Source: Chryseobacterium suipulveris
GTDB lineage: Bacteria; Bacteroidota; Bacteroidia; Flavobacteriales; Weeksellaceae
NCBI RefSeq assembly: GCF_022811685.1
Contig: NZ_CP094532.1
Span: 2,646,501 to 2,710,500 of the forward strand
Length of the DNA stretch: 64,000 bases
Direction: 5' to 3'
Of the stretch, positions 27,966-36,301 are shown piece after piece. Under the pieces are notes generated by a model. It was not told the origin of the DNA. It made no database searches and was given only the letters and a program-made list of their open reading frames with translations. The translations under genes were made by a program, and so were the position numbers. How positions within the stretch are numbered: position 1 is the stretch's first letter; the number at the start of each line of letters is the position of its first letter.

Positions 27966-27996
27966 TTGTTTCGGAAAACTAATTGTAATATCTTTG
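27966..27996 (+). promoter_or_regulatory. promoter of the 28056-29769 operon
   Basis: TTG (27966-27968), 20 nt, TATCTTTG (27989-27996). The predicted leader to the TTG start codon at 28056 is about 55 nt. Confidence 0.68.
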
Positions 27997-28055
27997 TAAA
28001 ATTGATTTACAAAATAACATAACTGATAATCAATCATTTAAATAACATTTAGCAA

Positions 28056-29201
28056 TTGAGCGATTTAGATATTTTACATTTCGAACAGCTAAAAAATGAG
28101 GTTCAGGCCAAATATTTAGAAAACCACACCCCTTCTAACGACGAAATTTCGAAGTGGAAGGGAATCGACATTATCTATTTCCAGGAAGATCTGCGGAAAA
28201 TAGCGAAAGGAAATATCTCTGAAAAGTCATTTTACACCTACTTTAAAACTTCACCAGTCACTAAGCTTCCAAGGATTGACATGCTCAATATCCTCAGTGT
28301 TTATGCGGGATACGTCTCTTGGTACGACTTTAAGAAAAATCATCTTTTCGCTAATGAAATTTTGAAAGATGAAGAAGAATCCGTAGAAGAAACAGCTATT
28401 GAAACTGAATTTTTTAATAAAAATCCAACTTCTGAACAAAAAGAAGAGAAAACCACTGAAAACTCACCTATTTTAACAGAAACAAAATCTGATTTACAAA
28501 AAATCAACACTGATATTCAATCCGTTAAAGTAAAAAAGTCGGAATTTTCAACCTACGATACTTCTGAGCAAAAATCAACTTTATCAATTGTAAAAAAATA
28601 TCTTTGGTTGGGTATTTCGGCAGTTTTGGCGGTTTTTGTAGGTTTACTGGGTTTCAAAGATGAGCTGTTCAGCAAGAAATTTTATTACAGCTTTATCGAT
28701 GCTGACCGAAACTCAAAAATCAACGCGGAACTCCAGGTTCAAATCTTACGGGAAAACGAATCCCCTATTCTATACGTTGCGAAGCCGAACGAACCCTTTG
28801 TTTACACAACCAAGACCAAAAAACTCACGATGGTGGTTTCGTCGCCTTATTATAAGACAGATACCATTTACAGAAATCTTGAAACTGCTCCGGAAGCTGA
28901 AAACATCGAGCTAAAACCCAACGATTATGCTCAGATGCTCTATTTCTATACCCGAAACATCAAAGATCTGAAACGCAAACGACTGGAACTCAATAACCTA
29001 ATTAGCGACGTAGCTACGATTTTTCAGGTTTTTGACAATGATACTTACGGCGTGGAAACAATGGACAAACAACGGTATATCAGTTTGGTAACTTTGCCGA
29101 CAACTTCCCTTGAAAATCTGGAAGTTATTGAAATTAAGAATGATAAGTTCGGAAAAATTAATATGATTAAATTTAAAATCACCTCCGATGAAAAGAAATA
29201 G
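28056..29201 (+). CDS. single-pass membrane protein with HTH-like N-terminal domain
   Basis: 381 residues from a TTG start (LSDLDILHFEQLKNEVQ). The cytoplasmic N-terminal part (about 1-95) contains SFYTYFKTSPVTKLPRIDML and SVYAGYVSWYDFKK. This resembles the small helical domain found at the front of many Bacteroidota regulators (order: start helix, 'F', then 'AGYxSWxDF'). An acidic linker, a membrane helix (about 182-200) and a 180-residue extracytoplasmic domain follow. It could be a transmembrane sensor. The 3' end overlaps the next gene by 14 bases. Confidence 0.6.
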   Translation: MSDLDILHFEQLKNEVQAKYLENHTPSNDEISKWKGIDIIYFQEDLRKIAKGNISEKSFYTYFKTSPVTKLPRIDMLNILSVYAGYVSWYDFKKNHLFANEILKDEEESVEETAIETEFFNKNPTSEQKEEKTTENSPILTETKSDLQKINTDIQSVKVKKSEFSTYDTSEQKSTLSIVKKYLWLGISAVLAVFVGLLGFKDELFSKKFYYSFIDADRNSKINAELQVQILRENESPILYVAKPNEPFVYTTKTKKLTMVVSSPYYKTDTIYRNLETAPEAENIELKPNDYAQMLYFYTRNIKDLKRKRLELNNLISDVATIFQVFDNDTYGVETMDKQRYISLVTLPTTSLENLEVIEIKNDKFGKINMIKFKITSDEKK

Positions 29202-29769
29202 CATATTTTTTCTACTGATCTCCCTTTTCTTTTTAATGACTGGCTGCAAGAAGGAAAGCACGGAAATGTCAGATCTTCAAAAGGTTAGAAACAACAATAA
29301 CAAGAAAAGCTATCCTGTCACCAAAATGGACAGCGCGCAAGCGATTTCATTCATAACCAAACAGAAAATCCAAGAACTGTTGGATCTATCGACGCTTTAT
29401 ACATCGGGAAACCGCGACACAGAAATCGATTCCGTGATTTATGCACAAATGAAAAGTTACTTTGCGGAAGCGGACTCGAATAAACTAAAACCTATTTTAA
29501 AACAACTTGATAGTTTTAGGGTAAAATCCGCAAAAGTCGGTAATATCGATGTATCAAAAGAAATCCGCGGAAAGGACACGCTTGATTTTGCCAAGTTCAG
29601 CGTGGAATATTTTGATAAAAACGACCGGTCAATCGGTGTATTTCAGAAAAATGCACAGTATATGCTGAAACTTTCTCCAGTAAAATTCAAAAAAGAATTT
29701 AAGTTCTATTTCGTAGATTTCGATGTTCAGCCACCGAAAGACAGCACATCTGTCGGTATAACCAAATAA
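29188..29769 (+). CDS. hypothetical lipoprotein, partner of the 28056 gene
   Basis: 193 residues. Signal MKRNSIFFLLISLFFLMTGC with the lipobox Cys at position 20, followed by a mostly helical mature part (QAISFITKQKIQELLDLSTL) and a C-terminal beta-rich half (VEYFDKNDRSIGVFQK). No known family. The overlap with the membrane protein upstream suggests a common job at the inner or outer membrane. Its last 43 bases overlap the convergent cycloligase gene. Confidence 0.65.
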   Translation: MKRNSIFFLLISLFFLMTGCKKESTEMSDLQKVRNNNNKKSYPVTKMDSAQAISFITKQKIQELLDLSTLYTSGNRDTEIDSVIYAQMKSYFAEADSNKLKPILKQLDSFRVKSAKVGNIDVSKEIRGKDTLDFAKFSVEYFDKNDRSIGVFQKNAQYMLKLSPVKFKKEFKFYFVDFDVQPPKDSTSVGITK

Positions 29770-30293
29770 TCGAGAGGAATATCGTTTTCCCAAACATCGT
29801 CAACTTTTTCTTCGGGAGTGAAGAAACCGACGCCAACTTTCATACAATTGGAATTAATTCCTGAAAAGAAACCGTCGTAGTATCCTTTTCCGTAACCCAC
29901 TCTATTTCCTTGACTATCACAGTATAAAAGAGGTGTGACCACAAAATCAAAATCCTTTACGGGTGAATCCTCGTTAATTTCAGGTTCGGCAATTCCCCAT
30001 GAGCTTTTTATTAATGGCGTATCCCGCGTTATCTCAATCGAAATTAATTTCTTCCGAAAAATCTTGGGTACAAACACCCGAATTTGATGATCGAAAAAAT
30101 AGTTTAGAAACAGAGAAGTGTCCACTTCTCCCTTTTCGGGAATGGACAAGAAACAATGAACCTTTTGATTTTCAACGGGTTTAAATTGTAAAACAAAATT
30201 TTCTAAGATTTTTTGGGAGAGAGTCAAAACCTCATCATGCGACATGGATTCTCGTTTTTGGAGATATTTTTTTCTGAGGTCTGACTTCTTCAT
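29727..30293 (-). CDS. 5-formyltetrahydrofolate cyclo-ligase
   Basis: 188 residues from MKKSDLRKKYLQKRESMSHD; the upstream in-frame extension is Arg/Ile-rich and crosses a palindromic repeat, so it is excluded. It converts 5-formyl-THF to 5,10-methenyl-THF with ATP. The signature RVGYGKGYYDGFF and the basic N-terminal ATP-binding segment are present. The C-terminus overlaps the opposite-strand lipoprotein by 43 bases. Confidence 0.9.
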   Translation of the reverse strand: MKKSDLRKKYLQKRESMSHDEVLTLSQKILENFVLQFKPVENQKVHCFLSIPEKGEVDTSLFLNYFFDHQIRVFVPKIFRKKLISIEITRDTPLIKSSWGIAEPEINEDSPVKDFDFVVTPLLYCDSQGNRVGYGKGYYDGFFSGINSNCMKVGVGFFTPEEKVDDVWENDIPLDYLVIPTDVLSFGG

Positions 30294-30327
30294 AATGGTA
30301 ATTTTTGCCAAAAATACAAAAAAGATT

Positions 30328-30395
30328 GCGCTCCTACGGAGCGCACCACGTAAACCAATCATCCAATCTAAACAGATTGAACTCCTACGGAGTTC
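30328..30395. repeat. pair of covarying palindromes (CTCC-TAC-GGAG)
   Basis: Two 17-nt hairpins with identical loops: GCGCTCC-TAC-GGAGCGC (30328-30344) and GAACTCC-TAC-GGAGTTC (30379-30395). The two outer base pairs next to the first one differ between copies but stay paired, so the stem rather than the sequence is kept. They lie between ferredoxin and the cycloligase gene. Confidence 0.8.
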
Positions 30396-30414
30396 TGAAA
30401 ACCGTAACCACAAT

Positions 30415-30645
30415 CTATATTTCCTTCACCGAAATAATCTTCACAGGGCACGCTTTCGCTGCCTTTTCGCAAGGTTCGAAAGCTTCAGGATTCGGAACCT
30501 TGATTGTGTGGAAACCCTTTTTATCAACCGATTTCAGCAAAACCGACTTGCCGTCTTTTTTAGACATGCGAAAATACTCCGGTGCAAATTCTGCACAGTA
30601 ATTACATCCGATACATTTGTCGCGCTGAAGTGTGATGATAACCAT
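30415..30645 (-). CDS. small [4Fe-4S] ferredoxin
   Basis: 76 residues. Three cluster cysteines lie in DKCIGCNYCAEFAP (C-x2-C-x2-C) and the fourth in KACPVKI near the end; the extra Cys in FEPCEKAAKACP may form a disulfide, as in Fd-III-type single-cluster ferredoxins. It carries electrons at low potential; the partner is unknown. It lies between the cycloligase (minus, downstream) and a repeat-rich gap. Confidence 0.9.
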   Translation of the reverse strand: MVIITLQRDKCIGCNYCAEFAPEYFRMSKKDGKSVLLKSVDKKGFHTIKVPNPEAFEPCEKAAKACPVKIISVKEI

Positions 30646-30656
30646 ATCTTTATATA

Positions 30657-30862
30657 AGAAACAAGATACAAGGAAAAAGACACAAGATACAAGGAAAAAG
30701 ACACACGTGGAAAAACTGGAATTATAACTACCTTTTCAACAAACAAACAAACAAAATAAATAACTATCAATAAAGCTTGCCAACTTTTCCCTTCTCTTTT
30801 TTTCTTTTTTCTTTCTTCTATTTACCTTTTACTTGTCTCTTTTTACTTGTATCTTGTTTCTT
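30657..30862. repeat. two heptad islands forming a long inverted repeat
   Basis: Left island, 30657-30705: AGAAACA, AGATACA, AGGAAAA, AGACACA, AGATACA, AGGAAAA, AGACACA, exactly seven heptads containing a perfect 21-bp duplication. Right island, 30821-30862: TTTACCT, TTTACTT, GTCTCTT, TTTACTT, GTATCTT, GTTTCTT. The two share a 16-bp perfect inverted repeat (AGAAACAAGATACAAG). Between them the plus strand is T/C-rich. No gene. Confidence 0.87.
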
Positions 30863-30868
30863 CAAATT

Positions 30869-32113
30869 TTACGTTTTCACGATTTTATAGAGTTTGTCGC
30901 TTGGTCTTACTCTGAAATCGGTTTTGAACGTGATGACATCTGATTTAGTGGCTTTTTCGGCTTCAGGTTTTTGGTCCACCTGCATCGCTTCCATTACCAT
31001 TTCCTGCGAACCTGTTGTGGGTCCCTGAATCAGAACTTTATCGCCGATGTTCAGGTCGTAAGCTTCAATAAGGAATTCCGCGATATTGGATTTGGGGTAG
31101 AAATGTCGTCCCTTTCCGATATAAACTTTTTTCTGAGTCGCGGCAGAACCTGAAATTGCAGACCATTCCCCCAATTTCTGTCCGAGATAGTAACCGCTCC
31201 AAAATCCTCTGTTGTACACAGTTTCCAGCTGCTTCATCCAAACCTCAACATTTTCCTGGCTGAAAGTACCGTCGGCAATGGAATCAATCGCCTCTCTGTA
31301 GCATTTTGTCACCGTTGCAACATATTCGGGAGCTCTTCCGCGTCCCTCAATTTTCAGGACTTTAACACCTGCATCCACGATCTGGTCGAGGAATCCGATC
31401 GTACATAAATCCTTTGGCGACATCATATATTCGTTGTCGAGTTCGATTTCGAAACCGGTTTCCTGATCGATTACAGTGTATTTTTTTCGGCAGTTCTGTT
31501 TGCAGGCACCTCGGTTTGCAGAAGAATTGTGCGAATGTAAACTCAGATAACATTTACCCGAAACCGCCATACAAAGCGCGCCGTGACCAAAGATCTCAAT
31601 TTCTACGAGATTTCCGCTCGGACCTTTTACCTGTTCTTTTTCAATCTGGTCGCAGATTTTCTTGATCTGGGTAATTGAAAGCTCGCGCGACATCACCATC
31701 GTATCGGCAAAAAGTGCATAAAACTTCACCGTTTCGAGATTGGTAATATTGATCTGGGTTGAAATATGAACTTCCATCCCGATTTGTCTTGCATAGCTGA
31801 TTACCGCCTGATCCATTGCGATCACCGCAGTCAGGTTGGCTTCTTTCGCCTTATCCAAAAGCGTTTTGATGATGGACAAGTCGTGGTCGTAAATAATCGT
31901 ATTTAAAGTAAGGTAGGTTCTCACCCCTTTTTCTGAGCATCTTCTGGAGATTTCGGGCAAATCGTCGATTTTGAAATTCATCGAAGCTCTCGCTCTCATA
32001 TTGAGCTGCTCCACACCGAAGTACACCGAATCTGCACCATTGTCTATCGCTGCCTGAAGCGAGGTAAAATCACCTGCAGGAGACATCAGCTCTATTTTTC
32101 CCGTTGCCGTCAT
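30869..32113 (-). CDS. trhP: prephenate-dependent tRNA uridine-34 hydroxylase (peptidase U32 family)
   Basis: 414 residues from the ATG at 32113, which shares its A with the trhO stop (TGATG). U32 barrel start IELMSPAGDFTSLQAAIDNG and the full U32 signature EIFGHGALCMAVSGKCYLS, with further conserved Cys in GACKQNC. TrhP makes 5-hydroxyuridine at wobble U34 of tRNA without O2, using prephenate. The last 85 residues form a U32 C-terminal domain (YIGKGRHFYPKSNIAEF ... VRPSDKLYKIVKT) that also ends TrhO. Confidence 0.88.
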   Translation of the reverse strand: MTATGKIELMSPAGDFTSLQAAIDNGADSVYFGVEQLNMRARASMNFKIDDLPEISRRCSEKGVRTYLTLNTIIYDHDLSIIKTLLDKAKEANLTAVIAMDQAVISYARQIGMEVHISTQINITNLETVKFYALFADTMVMSRELSITQIKKICDQIEKEQVKGPSGNLVEIEIFGHGALCMAVSGKCYLSLHSHNSSANRGACKQNCRKKYTVIDQETGFEIELDNEYMMSPKDLCTIGFLDQIVDAGVKVLKIEGRGRAPEYVATVTKCYREAIDSIADGTFSQENVEVWMKQLETVYNRGFWSGYYLGQKLGEWSAISGSAATQKKVYIGKGRHFYPKSNIAEFLIEAYDLNIGDKVLIQGPTTGSQEMVMEAMQVDQKPEAEKATKSDVITFKTDFRVRPSDKLYKIVKT

Positions 32114-33468
32114 CAAGATAAAATTTTATAAAGTTGATCTGATAGACGAACTCTAAAAGGAACGGCAAAAGTAATCTGATCGCCTTTTTCTGCAGCTTGG
32201 GCAGGTTGTCCGTTAGCAAATATTTCAGAAAGTGTAAGTTGTTGTTCACCTGTTGTCGGTCCCGAAATCAGTATGGGATCGCCTACTGCTATATTACCTT
32301 TTTCGACGAGGAACTGTGCGATTTTGGATTTGGTAAAGTAATGTTCTGCTTTACCAATCAACTCTTTTTTAACTTTAAGCTTTTGACGGATGTCTTTGCT
32401 TTCTGCTTTTGCTAAAGGTTGATCGGACACATTTCCTGAACGCTTAAATTTCAAAGCTTCGGATTTTCCTTTTCTGAAGATCTTGTTTCCAACCTGCAAA
32501 CCTTTCCTCAATTTTACCTGTTCGTCAACTGATAGATGAATCGTTTCTTGGCATTCTGCGGAGCAACAATTTTCCATCGCGGCTTTACATTCATCACATT
32601 GAATAAACAATAAATGACACGCGTCGTTCGCGCAGTTTGTGTGGTTGTCGCATGGTTTACCGCATTGGTGACACTGCGAAATAATATCGTCGGTAATTCT
32701 TTCTCCCAAACGGTGGTCGAACACAAAATTCTTCCCAATGAACTTGCTTTCAATGCCTTCTTCCTTGATTTGACGGGTGTATTCAATAATTCCGCCTTCC
32801 AACTGATAGACATTTTTAAATCCCTGATGTTTGAAATAGGCACTCGCTTTTTCGCAACGGATTCCACCAGTACAGTACATCAGCAGATTTTTATCTTCTT
32901 TAAAATCCTTCAGCTGTTCGTTGATGATCGGCAAACTTTCGCGGAAACTTTCCACATCGGGAGTAATTGCGCCTTCAAAATGGCCGACTTCACTCTCGTA
33001 ATGGTTTCTGAAATCCACCACAATTGTATCTGGATTTTCGAGTAAGGAATTGAATTCCCGAGCTTTAAGGTGAATTCCTTTATTGGTAACATCGAAGGTT
33101 TCATCATTCAGACCATCGGCTACAATTTTATTTCGGACTTTTATCGTTAATTTTAGAAAGGAGTAATTGTCCTGTTCCACCGCGATGTTGAGACGGATTC
33201 CTTTCATAAAATCATATGCTTCGAGGGTTTCGCGAAAAGCGTCGAAATTTTCGGCAGGAACACTCATTTGCGCATTGATTCCTTCGTGGGCAACATAAAT
33301 TCTGCCTAAAGCATCAAGTGCGTTCCAGGCAATAAATAGTTCGTCGCGAAATTTTTTGGGATCTTCGATTTTGGCGTACGCATAGAAAGACAAAGTAAGC
33401 CGCTCTTTGCCGGCTTCTTCGATAAGTTTTGCTCTTTCTTCTGCGCTTAAAGTGTTGTACAGTTGCAT
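32113..33468 (-). CDS. trhO: O2-dependent tRNA uridine-34 hydroxylase with added U32-type C-terminal domain
   Basis: 451 residues. N-terminal acylphosphatase-like domain, then a rhodanese domain with the active Cys in MYCTGGIRCEKASAYF (about residues 125-225), then a Cys-rich zinc-binding block (SQCHQCGKPC ... CSAEC). These match TrhO/YceA, about 350 residues in E. coli. After a linker, residues about 365-451 (IGKAEHYFTKSKIAQFLVEK ... RVRLSDQLYKILS) align with the end of the neighbouring TrhP. Both enzymes hydroxylate U34. A TATCTTTG box (33500-33507) lies 31 nt upstream. Confidence 0.88.
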   Translation of the reverse strand: MQLYNTLSAEERAKLIEEAGKERLTLSFYAYAKIEDPKKFRDELFIAWNALDALGRIYVAHEGINAQMSVPAENFDAFRETLEAYDFMKGIRLNIAVEQDNYSFLKLTIKVRNKIVADGLNDETFDVTNKGIHLKAREFNSLLENPDTIVVDFRNHYESEVGHFEGAITPDVESFRESLPIINEQLKDFKEDKNLLMYCTGGIRCEKASAYFKHQGFKNVYQLEGGIIEYTRQIKEEGIESKFIGKNFVFDHRLGERITDDIISQCHQCGKPCDNHTNCANDACHLLFIQCDECKAAMENCCSAECQETIHLSVDEQVKLRKGLQVGNKIFRKGKSEALKFKRSGNVSDQPLAKAESKDIRQKLKVKKELIGKAEHYFTKSKIAQFLVEKGNIAVGDPILISGPTTGEQQLTLSEIFANGQPAQAAEKGDQITFAVPFRVRLSDQLYKILS

Positions 33469-33499
33469 GCTATAAACGTTTTAAGTGAGAAAATTTTCG

Positions 33500-33507
33500 C
33501 AAAGATA
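33500..33507 (-). promoter_or_regulatory. -7 box of the trhO-trhP operon
   Basis: TATCTTTG on the minus strand, 31 nt before the trhO ATG. No TTG at the usual distance, so only the downstream box supports the call. Confidence 0.5.
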
Positions 33508-33548
33508 AGGAAATTGCACGTTTTTGTTTTTATTCCTTAAAATAAGGT

Positions 33549-34436
33549 TTAATGAATCATTATTTTATCCCTCCAAACTTCTTGATCACTTTGAATGCTG
33601 TAATACAAAATCCCTTTAGTTAGGTTTTTGATTTGGAATTCTTTATTGCTTTCAATTCTTACAGAGTCGAGCAGTCTTCCTGAAGCATCGTAAAAACTGA
33701 CATTATAAGTTTTAGAAGAATTTCCATGAATTTTGAAAACTCCACGATCCGCTAAATAAATGATTTTAAGGGCGTTACTAATTCCTGTTTCTTTAGTTGC
33801 CATGACCCAATTGCAGGATTTCGGCGAAAAAGCATCTTCAAAACATTCCAGAAAATTACCTCCTTCGAAAATAGGTCTTCCCGGCTTGAAAAGCAATCCG
33901 GAACTCGAACCAATTCCTTCATAAATTCCCACGTAATCTTCAATCCGAAAGATTCTGACATTTCTATCAAAAACATCTCCATACCCAATGCTTTCGATTG
34001 ATAATTTAGGGACTGAATTAGCTCCCGTAAATGGAAAATTATTCGGATAATTGTCACCCACGTTGATGGAAAAATCATACAGCAAGATCTCAGAATTGGT
34101 ATCTTCGTCAAAATAATAAACCTTTTTCTGAGCAATATCTTCCCGCAGTAAATTATAAAAAACATCCGGATTCGTTTGTGGAGTACATGGCAAGTAACGG
34201 TCACGTGTATAACAGTACAGATTTGAATAAATCTTTTTGTAAGTGATTCCGTTTTTCACTTCCTCTCCATTGATAAATCGGTAATAGTAGTAGTTTGGAC
34301 TTGGTGAGTCAAAATTATACTCTTCATTTCGTTCGTACCACTTATTACCATCCTGCAAAAGAGGGCGGTAATTTTGCGAAAAATACATAGCAGTATAAAA
34401 GATCGCTAAAACTAATAGTTTTGCCTTCATCACCAT
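33549..34436 (-). CDS. secreted T9SS-sorted protein of unknown function
   Basis: Up to 295 residues; the start may be the second Met (MKAKLLVLAIFYTAMYFSQN), which gives a better signal peptide. The middle (about 25-215) shows repeated Tyr-rich strands (SPNYYYYRFINGEEVKNGIT) and two Cys pairs (CYTRDRYLPC; CFEDAFSPKSC), and is unknown. The C-terminal 75 residues are a short sorting domain (GVFKIHGNSSKTYNVSFYDA ... DKIMIH). The gap to the GlmU-like gene upstream is 12 nt, so they may be co-transcribed. Confidence 0.7.
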   Translation of the reverse strand: MVMKAKLLVLAIFYTAMYFSQNYRPLLQDGNKWYERNEEYNFDSPSPNYYYYRFINGEEVKNGITYKKIYSNLYCYTRDRYLPCTPQTNPDVFYNLLREDIAQKKVYYFDEDTNSEILLYDFSINVGDNYPNNFPFTGANSVPKLSIESIGYGDVFDRNVRIFRIEDYVGIYEGIGSSSGLLFKPGRPIFEGGNFLECFEDAFSPKSCNWVMATKETGISNALKIIYLADRGVFKIHGNSSKTYNVSFYDASGRLLDSVRIESNKEFQIKNLTKGILYYSIQSDQEVWRDKIMIH

Positions 34437-34448
34437 TTTTTTTGATTC

Positions 34449-35609
34449 TTATAACTCTGTATAAATATACTTCAAAACATTCCGATCAATTTCCGTAAAA
34501 GGGACTTTCCTTCTCGCCATCGCCTTTTCTGCAACTTCGTAAGCTTTTTCGAGTTTGAATCTTTCATCGCCCTTCATTCCACCCCAAGAGAAGTTTTCGA
34601 TTAGATTTGGCGGGAATCCGCTTTTGAAGATATTTGCACCAACACCAACTACTGTACCTGTATTCAACTGAGTATTGATCGCAGTTTTCGAGTGGTCACC
34701 CATAATTAAACCGGCGAACTGAAGTCCGGTGTTCACAAATCTTTTTGCACGGTAGTTCCAGAGTTTCACTTCCGCATAATTATTTTTAAGGTTGGATGAA
34801 TTGGTATCTGCACCGAGATTGCACCACTCGCCAATTACGGAATTCCCGACAAAACCGTCATGTCCCTTATTAGAATATCCGAAAATGACGATATTGTTGA
34901 CTTCACCACCAACTTTTGAATGAGGACCGATCGTGGTCGCTCCATAGATTTTCGCCCCTAAATTAAATTTCGAATCCTCGCAAAGCGCGATCGGACCGCG
35001 AAGATTACAACCTTCCATTACTTCTGCATTTTTTCCGATGTAGATTTTTCCGGTTTTGGTGTTTAAAGTGGAAAACTCGATGGTCGCACCTTCTTCGATG
35101 AACAAATCTTTCTTATCGCCAAGAAAACCGTTGGTGGAAGAAAGTTCCTGAGAATTTCTGTTTTTGGTCAAAAGTTCGAAATCGAAATCGATCGCTTTTT
35201 CATTAAAGGAAAATAAATCCGTCGGTTGTTTGAAAAAAAGAAGCTCCTCGTGGATATCGGTCATTTTTTCGATCTGGTTGAGTGAGAAGTTCTCCATATT
35301 TACTTTTGCGGCAAGCAATTCATTTTCGTAAACCAAAGCTTCGCCCAATTTCAGCTCTTTTATTTGATTCAGCACATTTTCCGTAGGAAGAAAATTGGGA
35401 ACAATGAAAAGCCCTTCCTTTTTTTCAGGTTTTGAAAACTTTTCCTGAAGATAATCTTCGGTAATAAAGGATATTTCTGATGCGTCTAAAAGTTTTTGCC
35501 ATCTTTCGGAAAAAGTCAGAATCCCGCAACGCATCTCTGCGACGGGTCTCGTGAAAGTTAGCGGCAGAAAATCTTCCCAAAACTGGGCATCGGAAAAAAC
35601 AAGTTGCAT
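34449..35609 (-). CDS. GlmU-like sugar-nucleotidyltransferase/hexapeptide protein
   Basis: 386 residues. The N-terminal half (MQLVFSDAQFWEDFLPLTFT, RPVAEMRCGILTFSERWQ) resembles a degenerate nucleotidyltransferase fold: the GTRMxxxxPK loop is absent. The C-terminal part is a left-handed beta-helix (YIGKNAEVMEGCNLRGPIAL, IGPHSKVGGEVNNIVIFGYS, HDGFVGNSVIGEWCNLGADT). It may act in UDP-sugar or cell-envelope precursor synthesis. Being next to rpmE2 is, from memory, common in Flavobacteriaceae. TAAATTTG box (minus, 35636-35643) upstream. Confidence 0.75.
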   Translation of the reverse strand: MQLVFSDAQFWEDFLPLTFTRPVAEMRCGILTFSERWQKLLDASEISFITEDYLQEKFSKPEKKEGLFIVPNFLPTENVLNQIKELKLGEALVYENELLAAKVNMENFSLNQIEKMTDIHEELLFFKQPTDLFSFNEKAIDFDFELLTKNRNSQELSSTNGFLGDKKDLFIEEGATIEFSTLNTKTGKIYIGKNAEVMEGCNLRGPIALCEDSKFNLGAKIYGATTIGPHSKVGGEVNNIVIFGYSNKGHDGFVGNSVIGEWCNLGADTNSSNLKNNYAEVKLWNYRAKRFVNTGLQFAGLIMGDHSKTAINTQLNTGTVVGVGANIFKSGFPPNLIENFSWGGMKGDERFKLEKAYEVAEKAMARRKVPFTEIDRNVLKYIYTEL

Positions 35610-35645
35610 ATAATTGAAGTTAATGTTTAGAATTTCAAATTTACA

Positions 35646-35679
35646 ACAAAAAAAGTCTCTCAGAATGCTGAAAGACTTT
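35646..35679 (-). terminator. intrinsic terminator after rpmE2
   Basis: Minus-strand stem AAAGTCT-T-TCAG with CTGA-G-AGACTTT (35652-35679), followed on the minus strand by a T-run (plus-strand A-run 35648-35654). The -7 box for the GlmU-like gene lies just beyond it. Confidence 0.8.
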
Positions 35680-35701
35680 AAATATTTTTAAAATTCTACA
35701 A

Positions 35702-35953
35702 TTACTTTGCGAATTTCTTGTACTTGTTCATAAACTTGTCAACTCTACCTGCAGTGTCAACCAACTTCACTTTTCCGGTGTAGAAAGGGTGAGAAGTTGA
35801 AGAGATTTCCATTTTGATCAAAGGATAAGTTTCTCCTTCGTACTCGATGGTGTCTTTAGTTTCTGCAGTAGATTTGCAAAGAAACATCTCGTCGTTACTC
35901 ATGTCTTTGAACACGACTAATCTATAATTTTCTGGGTGAATTCCGTTTTTCAT
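35702..35953 (-). CDS. rpmE2: 50S ribosomal protein L31 type B
   Basis: 83 residues starting [20 protein letters not shown] with the [20 protein letters not shown] block. The CxxC zinc ligands of type-A L31 are absent, as in the zinc-independent type B. It forms the intersubunit bridge B1. Own promoter and terminator, so it is a single-gene unit. Confidence 0.96.
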   Translation of the reverse strand: MKNGIHPENYRLVVFKDMSNDEMFLCKSTAETKDTIEYEGETYPLIKMEISSTSHPFYTGKVKLVDTAGRVDKFMNKYKKFAK

Positions 35954-36032
35954 AACTGATTGTTTTAAAATTAATTATACAAAATTCGCTTTGAAATGAG
36001 TAATGGATTTTTCTCTGCTGAATTTTAGGTTG

Positions 36033-36062
36033 CAAAAGTACAAATATTTTTTTTATCTGCAA
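36033..36062 (-). promoter_or_regulatory. promoter of rpmE2
   Basis: Minus strand TTG (36060-36062), 19 nt, TACTTTTG (36033-36040), then CAACC. Same spacing and same initiating CA as the other ribosomal promoters. Confidence 0.8.
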
Positions 36063-36091
36063 ACACGGAATTAAGAAATGTAAAAATTTTA

Positions 36092-36249
36092 GCGCTTGTT
36101 TAAATTTTCTAAATAAACCTAAATTTGATTACCCCGTCCCTAAAGGGAGCAAATAGGGGTTTACTTCGGAGGAAATTTTCCGCCCTTTAGGGACGGGGTA
36201 AAGAAAATTTCCGAGATCATATTTTTTTGAATAAAATTTAAACATGCTC
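36092..36249 (-). mobile_element. 158-bp MITE-like palindromic element, copy 1
   Basis: The ends are imperfect inverted repeats: GCGCTTGTTTAAATTTT on the left and (complement) GAGCATGTTTAAATTTTATT on the right. Inside, ACCCCGTCCCTAAAGGG (36131-36147) and its perfect reverse complement (36183-36199) make a 17-bp stem. Read on the minus strand it aligns along its length with copy 2 at 44731. No coding capacity. The ends match the IS5-like remnant at 18774. No clear target duplication. Confidence 0.8.
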
Positions 36250-36301
36250 TCCCGATTCGACAATTTTAATTAAATTTGAAACCTACATAGATTTTTCAGA
36301 A

